From the IMG/VR virus record IMGVR_UViG_3300031111_000012, positions 1 to 64,000 of that record: 64,000 nucleotides of DNA. One strand, 5' to 3'. The position numbers and the translations under genes were made by a program. The notes beneath the pieces were generated by a model. That model had not been told where the DNA came from. It saw only the letters and a list, made by a program, of their open reading frames with translations, and did no database searches. This document shows, one piece after another, positions 57,905-64,000 of the stretch. Numbering within the stretch: position 1 is the stretch's first letter; each line of letters begins with the position of its first letter. The stretch comes from a virus.

Positions 57905-59032
57905 TTAACGGCGGCTACGACGGGAACGCTTCGGTGCGGGCTTTTCAATGCCCAGCTCGGCAGCGATGTCTTCCGCCAACTCCTGCTCCTCACCCTCGGG
58001 GTAGTCATCCGGATCGATGTCGATGCCCTCGTCGTTGATCACTTCGCAAAGCGAGTCGAAGTCCTCCTCCGCCATGACCATCAACTCATCCCAAGTGAGG
58101 CCGTCGCCTTCCTCGGCTTCCTCTTCCTCAGCTTCCTCTTCCTCACGACCACGGCCACGATGCCGGCCCCGGGTACCATGGTAGTCGTCATCCTTCTTGG
58201 ACTTCTTCGATCCACGATGACCGCCGGCGAAGGCTTCCTCGATCAGGTCGGAGTCGATTTCGGCAAGCAGCTCAGGCAGCGGATTTTCAACGACAACCTC
58301 AAGCCAGTCGTCTGCGTTCCTGCCCAGCTCGCTGGAATGGCGACTGATCTTCAGGCCCTCGTAGCGGGTGCGTTGGCCTTTGCCGGTTTTGGTGAACTCA
58401 ACGTCGTATCCGTTTTCGGGATCATCGATGTTGAGCACCTCGCCAGTGCGCCTATCCACCATCTGAGCGGCCAGCTCCTTATCGATGGAGCGGTAGGGGG
58501 ATGCCCAAAGCTTCGGACCTTCCTTCTCGTTGTCCCGGTCGATAACCCAATAGAGCACGCGGTGAGCCGGATTCAACTCACGTGCCAGGTCCTCATCCCC
58601 ATCTGCGGCGGCCTCGTCGGCAGCGTCGCACACGGCGCAAGGCTCCCCTTTCATCCTCTTGGGACACAAGTAGGCTCCCTCCTCAGGACCTACACCGTAG
58701 TGCACGTAAGCATCGAGGCCGAAGTGTTCCGCGTCATCCCAGGTAGGCGGCAGAATGCGGATAAGGTTATCCCCGTCCGCAGGGGTGAACCTCGGATGGT
58801 CCCCTACCAGAAAAGAAGGGCCCCGGTTACCATCGGCCTGCTGGCGACGGCTCACGTCATCAGCACTGCGCGGACGGTAAGTAAAGTTACCACCACCGCG
58901 ACTGGAACGACCACCACGCTCACGAGAGGAACCACGGGATTCGCTACGATCCCTGCTACGGCTGCTACCGCGATCCGAGGAGCCCCGTGGGGCACGAGTG
59001 CCGCGTGACTCTGTACGGTTTTTTCTACGCAT
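57905..59032 (-). CDS. gp32-like single-stranded DNA-binding protein with RS-rich arm
   Basis: A 375-residue protein. Residues about 85-250 resemble the T4 gp32 core: NLIRILPPTWDDAEHFGLDAYVHYG then CPKRMKGEPCAVC, whose Cys and His could bind zinc. The first 50 residues are an Arg/Ser/Gly-rich arm. The C-terminus has an acidic run, usual for partner binding in SSBs, but ends in a basic tail KRSRRSRR. Codons are strongly C-ending, suggesting high expression. Confidence 0.82.
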   Translation of the reverse strand: MRRKNRTESRGTRAPRGSSDRGSSRSRDRSESRGSSRERGGRSSRGGGNFTYRPRSADDVSRRQQADGNRGPSFLVGDHPRFTPADGDNLIRILPPTWDDAEHFGLDAYVHYGVGPEEGAYLCPKRMKGEPCAVCDAADEAAADGDEDLARELNPAHRVLYWVIDRDNEKEGPKLWASPYRSIDKELAAQMVDRRTGEVLNIDDPENGYDVEFTKTGKGQRTRYEGLKISRHSSELGRNADDWLEVVVENPLPELLAEIDSDLIEEAFAGGHRGSKKSKKDDDYHGTRGRHRGRGREEEEAEEEEAEEGDGLTWDELMVMAEEDFDSLCEVINDEGIDIDPDDYPEGEEQELAEDIAAELGIEKPAPKRSRRSRR

Positions 59033-59048
59033 GATTACTTACTCCTTA

Positions 59049-59600
59049 TCATCTATGGGTTTTACTGCGCTTGATACTCTTATGCCTTAGCGGCTTTCGA
59101 GTTGATGTTGCCTTCTTCCTGCTGGCAAGTGTGCCCGCTTCACTGCGGACATCTGTAGATACCGAAGGATTGCTCCCAAAGTATTCAGAAACATAAAGAC
59201 GGGCGAGGTGGCCCAGCATTCTTGATCGTGTTTCGTAGGCCTCTTTGAGTGAGGCTATACGCGCCACCATACTCTTTTTATCTTGCAGGCGCGCGCGTAG
59301 CTTCACAACTTCAGGGTCCGTCATAACCTCTGACTTCACCTTCCCCTCGGTGTAGGAAATACCCTCATCGTCGTACTCCTTGCGGATATCAAGGCCTACT
59401 TCTGACTCCAAGCGGTCAAGCTCATCCTTAAGCATGTCCCTTTCATCCTGAAAGGATACCAAGGCATCCGCCACCACGCCGAACAACCAGGGCTGACGCA
59501 TCAACTCTGTATCGAGGTCTAGCGGATCAATTTCCAGCAAGGCCTTAAGCTCACTGAAAGTGTAATCGGAGCCCACAAGCTCCTCGTTCTTATCACGCAT
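59049..59600 (-). CDS. Possible recombination mediator (UvsY-like)
   Basis: A 183-residue helical protein. The segment SEVMTDPEVVKLRARLQDKKSMVARIASLKEAYETRSRMLGHLARLYV recalls the C-terminal half of UvsY, and it lies between the gp32-like and clamp loader genes. The C-terminus is a basic tail (RKPLRHKSIKRSKTHR). The family call is uncertain. Confidence 0.45.
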   Translation of the reverse strand: MRDKNEELVGSDYTFSELKALLEIDPLDLDTELMRQPWLFGVVADALVSFQDERDMLKDELDRLESEVGLDIRKEYDDEGISYTEGKVKSEVMTDPEVVKLRARLQDKKSMVARIASLKEAYETRSRMLGHLARLYVSEYFGSNPSVSTDVRSEAGTLASRKKATSTRKPLRHKSIKRSKTHR

Positions 59601-59611
59601 GTTCGTATCCT

Positions 59612-60580
59612 CTATGATTGATACGCTAGGTAGCCAATGGCCCTAAGGATTGGTGAGTACTTCTCCGAGCCCGCACAGGGTGACTTAAAGGCATCCAATA
59701 CCGCTACCAACCATCGTGCATCCCTTGCACCCTTCGGGCTTAACAGGATAGAGGACATATAACTGAGCACGACCAGCCGGACACTTTCAGGAGAGGTGTT
59801 ATCCTTCAACCCTGAAAGTATTCTGCAGGCTTCCTTGTAGTACTGATCTTCATCACGGCTAGGCGGATTGCTAAGCAACCTGCACAGCTCAATCACTTCC
59901 GCGTTCCCCTGCTCTACCTCCTGCAGTATCTCTGCGGCCTCTTTGCTTGAGTCACATGCAGATACCTTGCTGAGGTTAACCACAGCCTGACGAGCGCTGC
60001 CAGCAGCAGCCTGCACGCATACGGAAAGCACTTCCTCAGGAACCTCCCCTTGGAACTCCTCATCGTTAACCCAACCTACAAGCTCGAACAGGTCGTCTCG
60101 GCGTAGCTCGTTTAACGCGTAAGCGTGGCAGCGGGTACGAATTGTTTTGGGCACTTTTCCGCTTTCCGTAGTGCACAGTACGAAGTAGACGTGGGGTGGA
60201 GGCTCCTCAAGGGATTTAAGCAGCACCTGCCACGCTTGCGAGGACAATGCGTGCACCTCATCGAGGATAACCATCAGGTCACCTCCGTTGAGTGGCTTAT
60301 TACGCAAGCTTGTTACAAGCTGGCGGGCATCCTCAGCCTTGGCGTAGGTGGCTGCATCTACCTCCCGAATGTTTTGAGGGTGCTCAATACCTAGCAACTC
60401 CCCGGCGATAATACGGGCAATGGTTGTCTTGCCCACCCCACTAGGTCCCTCAAGCAGAATTGCATGCGGAACCTTATCGCCTAGGTCTTGCAGAGACCTG
60501 ATAACATGGTCCTGACCTATTACTTCTTCAAGTACCTTGGGGCGATAAAGGATATGTAGATCCTCGAGCTGTTCACTCAT
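59612..60580 (-). CDS. DnaX-like clamp loader ATPase
   Basis: A 322-residue AAA+ protein. Walker A EGPSGVGKTT near 44, Walker B MVILDEVHAL near 103, LLKSLEEPPPHVYFVLCTTE and the arginine-finger motif IRTRCHAY. No zinc module as in bacterial DnaX. It would load the sliding-clamp-like protein encoded at 63293. Confidence 0.88.
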   Translation of the reverse strand: MSEQLEDLHILYRPKVLEEVIGQDHVIRSLQDLGDKVPHAILLEGPSGVGKTTIARIIAGELLGIEHPQNIREVDAATYAKAEDARQLVTSLRNKPLNGGDLMVILDEVHALSSQAWQVLLKSLEEPPPHVYFVLCTTESGKVPKTIRTRCHAYALNELRRDDLFELVGWVNDEEFQGEVPEEVLSVCVQAAAGSARQAVVNLSKVSACDSSKEAAEILQEVEQGNAEVIELCRLLSNPPSRDEDQYYKEACRILSGLKDNTSPESVRLVVLSYMSSILLSPKGARDARWLVAVLDAFKSPCAGSEKYSPILRAIGYLAYQS

Positions 60581-60619
60581 CTTTTAAGTTCTCCTAAGAA
60601 CCAGTAAAATTGGTTAGCA

Positions 60620-63262
60620 CTACTGCGGCAGTACTTCGTCGCTTCGGAACTCCCCGAACGTTTTCATATCGAACCAGTTATCCCCTGTAGTGACCTCTAC
60701 CACAATAGGTACGCATACCCACTCGAAAGGTACATCGCACATAATCCTTACCACATCCATGATGCGATCCTCAAAGGACCTGTCGTCCTTCATGTGAAAA
60801 GTAAGGTCATCGTGAATTTGCATCATTGGTTGCTTACTGCGGTTATGCAGCACCCTGCGATTCCTGAACTTCCCAGCAGGGGGATAGGCAGCCTCACTGC
60901 ACCGGTTCATCGCATCCCCAACAACCTCTGCGGTGGTTCCCTGTATCGGGCTATTGATCAGCTCGTTCTCCTTCATTGGCCCATACCTACGGCGACCATT
61001 CAGGGTTTCAATGTACCCATACTTTTTATAGAAGCGTTTTACGTCCTCCTGCCACTTCTTAACACCGTCATAGGTATCCCAAAACAGCTCGTACACTGGC
61101 TTTATAGTTCTAGCTTTTAGTCCAAGATGCAGTGCTGCCTGATCGAGCGTAGCCCCATAGAACAGTGGGAATGTCCAAACATTCTTCACATCCTTACGGA
61201 ACCACTTAACGAGCTTTGCCTCGTCATCCTTATCATCGGTATACTTCTCCGCCATCTCATCTAATTTTTCAGGCGCAACGATCAGCAGTTCATCTGTCCA
61301 CTTTTGGTGGGTATCGAGCCCTTTCCATAGCTCCTCAATGTAGGCCTCATCCCCTGAGGCCATTGCAATATTACGTGCATCAATTTGACCGTAGTCAATA
61401 GCCACTAGCTTATAGCCCTCAGGAGGTACGATGATACTGCGCACGTAGGCATCCCTTCTACTGGGCCAGTTTTGGTTATTGGGATCCTCTGAGGACAAGC
61501 GGCCAGTCACTACTTTGCTGTTGGTGTAGTTTGTATGCAGGCGCCCATCGTCATGCAACTGGTCAACTACACCATCAACGTAGGTTCCTTGAATCTTGGT
61601 TATGTTGCGGTACTCAAGGATTAGCTTAGCTATCTTTACGGGCATCTTGCTAAGTGCTGCCTCATCCACTGAGTACTTATTGGTTCTCTCGTTCTTACCT
61701 TCCGGGCGTTGTAGCACCACACGGAACAGGTCCAACACATCCTTGTTATTTGAGCCCGGATTAAAGGTATGACCATACTTAGCCTCAAAGCGTTTTACTG
61801 ATTTATCCTTAGCAATCTCAGCAACAACGCGCTCGTAATCCTTGGCAAGCTTTTTACTTAGCTGCCTGCGCCGACCCTCATCAATGCACATGCCTTCCTG
61901 CTGAGCCAGGGCAAGGGTTGGTGCGGATTGAACCTGGTACTCGTAGGTGCGCTGGGTACCTACATAGTAGGGGCTGGTGAGCTGCGCAAGCATTGGGTAC
62001 ATAAGCGCAGCAGTCCACTTTGCGTCCAACCCGTTGTAGGGTAGGATCCGATCAAGCTTTTCTGCCGCTAGGTTCGACATATTCATCTTGGGCGACAGGG
62101 CTTTAACGTTGAACCCGAAGTACCTCATAGTCAACGATCCAAGCCTGTGGGAGGACCAATGGTTCATCGCATAGGACATACTCATCGTATCCTCCCATGA
62201 GGCAGTCCTTAACAGGTCTTTGCCGAATTCATACGATAACCATTCCTGCTCAAATTTCAGATTCTGCGCAATCCAAATGGGCCCGTCGTAAAGCATCTCC
62301 CGTAGGCGCTTATGGATGCGCCTAAAACCGTGCCTATTGGTTTTGTAGCAACCTTCAGTATGGTATAAAGGAAAAGAAACCCCTCCTTCTGCGGTTGCGA
62401 GAGCTACCGTAAGGATATCGTTACCTACGTTATAGGGGCGCAGGCCCTGACACTCAAGGTCGATCCCGCACTCAGGTTCCCCTGAAAGCTCATCCATCCA
62501 ACCCAGCACGTTATCTACGTCGTAGTTACTTTTGCATGTATACCAATCAAGGCCTTGCATTGCTTCTTCCTTGTTTGGTATATGAGGTACTGGGGGCAAA
62601 CCTTCTTGCAGCATATCTTGCAAGCGCTGAAGGTCCAACTCCATAACGTGCCTATTAGGATCATTGAAGGGCTCCGGTGCCCCCCTCTTACCTGGATTGC
62701 GGATTACCCACGAAGGATGGTAAATCGGGTATACCCAAAAGGTATGATCCTGAATACGATAGGGGAACAACATACCTCGCCAAGATTGGACCCTGGTATC
62801 CTCCAACCCAAAGCCGCCCAATAACCACTGCAGTGGAAAGTGGCCCGTAGCTATCAAAACCTGAGGTTTTGTTGCTACGATGTCGTCCTCTATATACCCA
62901 CGACAACACGCCAGTTCCAGGGGCTCAGGATTGCGGTTACCATGCGGATGGCAGTTTATAGTATTGTTGAATCTAGCTACTTCCAAAAGGTCACCCATTG
63001 CGGGTCTAAGCAACCTGCCAGCCTTACCTACGAACTGCTCTGCTTTGAAGTCCTCTTCCTCCCCTGGTGCTTCTCCTAAAACATACACGGAGGCATCCTT
63101 CGGTCCCGTGGGTTCCATTTGAGGAGTGCGCAGCATGCGCCACTCCTTCTTCATCGAACAGCTATCGCAACCCCGCGTTGCTAGCACCTCAAGCGTTTCC
63201 TTGCTTAGTGATTTACCACCCTTTTGAGCCCTTGAAGAGGCCCCAGAAAGAAAAAAGCCCAT
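60620..63262 (-). CDS. Family A DNA polymerase with N-terminal uracil-DNA glycosylase domain
   Basis: An 880-residue fusion. Residues 1-215 match family 4-type UDG: GEAPGEEED (63-71) with FVGKAGRLL, NCHPHGNRNPEP (103-114), YHPSW (181-185), and Cys32, Cys35, Cys104 and Cys119/120 suited to a 4Fe-4S cluster. A 3'-5' exonuclease follows (CGIDLECQG, D268/E270), then the polymerase: motif A DYGQIDAR near 622, motif B around KNVWTFPLFYGAT, motif C QIHDDLTF near 816. HDD replaces the more common HDE. The fusion could remove or read uracil at the fork. SPO1-type polymerases are reported with a similar domain. Confidence 0.9.
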   Translation of the reverse strand: MGFFLSGASSRAQKGGKSLSKETLEVLATRGCDSCSMKKEWRMLRTPQMEPTGPKDASVYVLGEAPGEEEDFKAEQFVGKAGRLLRPAMGDLLEVARFNNTINCHPHGNRNPEPLELACCRGYIEDDIVATKPQVLIATGHFPLQWLLGGFGLEDTRVQSWRGMLFPYRIQDHTFWVYPIYHPSWVIRNPGKRGAPEPFNDPNRHVMELDLQRLQDMLQEGLPPVPHIPNKEEAMQGLDWYTCKSNYDVDNVLGWMDELSGEPECGIDLECQGLRPYNVGNDILTVALATAEGGVSFPLYHTEGCYKTNRHGFRRIHKRLREMLYDGPIWIAQNLKFEQEWLSYEFGKDLLRTASWEDTMSMSYAMNHWSSHRLGSLTMRYFGFNVKALSPKMNMSNLAAEKLDRILPYNGLDAKWTAALMYPMLAQLTSPYYVGTQRTYEYQVQSAPTLALAQQEGMCIDEGRRRQLSKKLAKDYERVVAEIAKDKSVKRFEAKYGHTFNPGSNNKDVLDLFRVVLQRPEGKNERTNKYSVDEAALSKMPVKIAKLILEYRNITKIQGTYVDGVVDQLHDDGRLHTNYTNSKVVTGRLSSEDPNNQNWPSRRDAYVRSIIVPPEGYKLVAIDYGQIDARNIAMASGDEAYIEELWKGLDTHQKWTDELLIVAPEKLDEMAEKYTDDKDDEAKLVKWFRKDVKNVWTFPLFYGATLDQAALHLGLKARTIKPVYELFWDTYDGVKKWQEDVKRFYKKYGYIETLNGRRRYGPMKENELINSPIQGTTAEVVGDAMNRCSEAAYPPAGKFRNRRVLHNRSKQPMMQIHDDLTFHMKDDRSFEDRIMDVVRIMCDVPFEWVCVPIVVEVTTGDNWFDMKTFGEFRSDEVLPQ

Positions 63263-63292
63263 ACCATCTACTCCTCAATGCCGCTGGTTAGG

Positions 63293-64000
63293 TTAGCTTG
63301 TGGTTGCTACCAGGTGCTCAATGATCGTATTACCTACCTCTGACTTGAGGTAAATGGAGTGTGGGAGTATCGCCATCTTCTTGGGCTCAAACTCAAGCCC
63401 TCGCAGCCAGTTGGGGGCGGATATGAAAACGTGTGTATGCATCCCGGGCCCCTTGAACGGAAGCGCATCCTTCACCTCACTACCGAAGGCCTCTGCCCTG
63501 AGATGCATGAAGGAATCCTTGAGAGTAACCTCAATACGACTGTCGCTGCTGTCCTTGCCTGCAACAATCGAGGCGCGGTTCAGGCAGTCATCCAAGCCCA
63601 AGGGGGGCGCTACTGGCTTTATCTTGCCGATAGCGTTATGCCCCAATACATCCTCGAACGCTTCAACGTCAACGGAAAGGTTGAGCTTGGTAAAGGCACA
63701 TGCAGCAAGGTACTTTCGTGACGCATCCAGGAATAGGCAGAAGGCCTGCTCTGATTCCTCGTCGATGTAAAGCATAACCTCACCTTCCTTGTCGTAACCG
63801 AAGTTGCGCGCCAGTGAAAGTACCTGCTTGCAGAAGCCCAAAGGAAGGTTTGCTTGAACCTCACCACTCTCGGTTTCATGGTCCTCAATGGTTATCTTGG
63901 TGAGGGTTTTATTGTCCGTTGAGTAGAGGTGCATTGCATCCCCTACGTGGTCGATGGTAATACCCAGCTGTACGTCGTACATTGGATTCTCACCTGACAC
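63293..64000 (-). CDS. Sliding clamp-like protein, C-terminal part
   Basis: The frame is open to the window edge, so the start is outside or at the edge. The visible 235 residues have the DnaN-like pattern of a repeated domain: LNRASIVAGKDSSDSRIEVTLKDSFMHLRAEAFG then FISAPNWLRGLEF and an end IIEHLVATTS. Position before the polymerase and clamp loader genes supports it. It is shorter than bacterial DnaN, as phage clamps often are. Confidence 0.6.
   Translation of the reverse strand: MSGENPMYDVQLGITIDHVGDAMHLYSTDNKTLTKITIEDHETESGEVQANLPLGFCKQVLSLARNFGYDKEGEVMLYIDEESEQAFCLFLDASRKYLAACAFTKLNLSVDVEAFEDVLGHNAIGKIKPVAPPLGLDDCLNRASIVAGKDSSDSRIEVTLKDSFMHLRAEAFGSEVKDALPFKGPGMHTHVFISAPNWLRGLEFEPKKMAILPHSIYLKSEVGNTIIEHLVATTS

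Overview
The window is one contiguous piece of a tailed double-stranded DNA phage genome. Every gene I can support lies on the minus strand, so transcription runs from high to low coordinates. The long tape measure, tail tube, tail terminator, HK97-gp10-like and lambda-J-like tail genes, together with a G/GT tail chaperone pair, indicate a long non-contractile tail (siphovirus). I see no integrase, excisionase, transposase, CRISPR array or tRNA, so it is probably lytic. Ribosome binding sites are classical AGGAGG types and the holin, spanin and portal families suggest a Gram-negative host. The host genus cannot be read from the sequence.

Layout in transcription order, right to left. From 64.0 to 52.1 kb lies replication and recombination: a sliding-clamp-like protein (cut by the window edge), a family A DNA polymerase fused to a uracil-DNA-glycosylase domain, a DnaX-like clamp loader, a UvsY-like small protein, a gp32-like ssDNA-binding protein, a RecA-like recombinase, a RuvC-like resolvase, an SbcD/SbcC pair and an NrdR-like zinc ribbon. 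From 52.1 to 43 kb are many small accessory genes: a C39-like peptidase, XRE regulator, phosphoribosyltransferase, SLOG protein and a candidate small terminase. From 42.9 to 33 kb are packaging, head and connector genes: TerL, portal, gp7-like head protein, scaffold, P22-type coat, neck and tail tube. From 33 to 20 kb is the tail: G/GT with a GGGAAAC slip site, tape measure, minor tail proteins, fibre, NlpC/P60 and J. From 20 to 18.2 kb is the lysis cassette, including a 54-residue lipoprotein o-spanin. From 18.2 to 10.3 kb are small regulatory and early-type genes: CsrA, ParB-like, pyrimidine-dimer glycosylase, sigma-like, and an array of small genes sharing one leader. From 10.3 kb to 1 are QueD, a highly charged abundant protein, QueE, 5'-3' exonuclease, DnaB helicase, SNF2-type helicase, primase, FolE, a Cys-less QueD relative, an ArcS-like protein and the start of QueC.

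Two themes stand out. First, FolE, QueD, QueE and QueC form a complete route from GTP to preQ0, and two further proteins (an ArcS-like DUF5591 protein and a QueD-fold protein lacking the synthase residues) sit beside QueC and FolE. This predicts 7-deazaguanine modification of the phage DNA with an additional tailoring step; the inserting transglycosylase (DpdA) is not in this window. Second, many unrelated proteins carry short basic tails with two recurring linear motifs, [KR]RVxL[KR] and RSTR, written with different codons each time, which suggests a shared protein-level signal.

Non-coding structure is also notable: a 0.78-kb region at 16.25-17.03 kb with a strong promoter between paired TACA-N3-TGTA palindromes, many hairpins and a 37-bp direct repeat; a hairpin-rich 0.3-kb leader before queE; and two intergenic cassettes at 17.8 and 51.5 kb with the same architecture.
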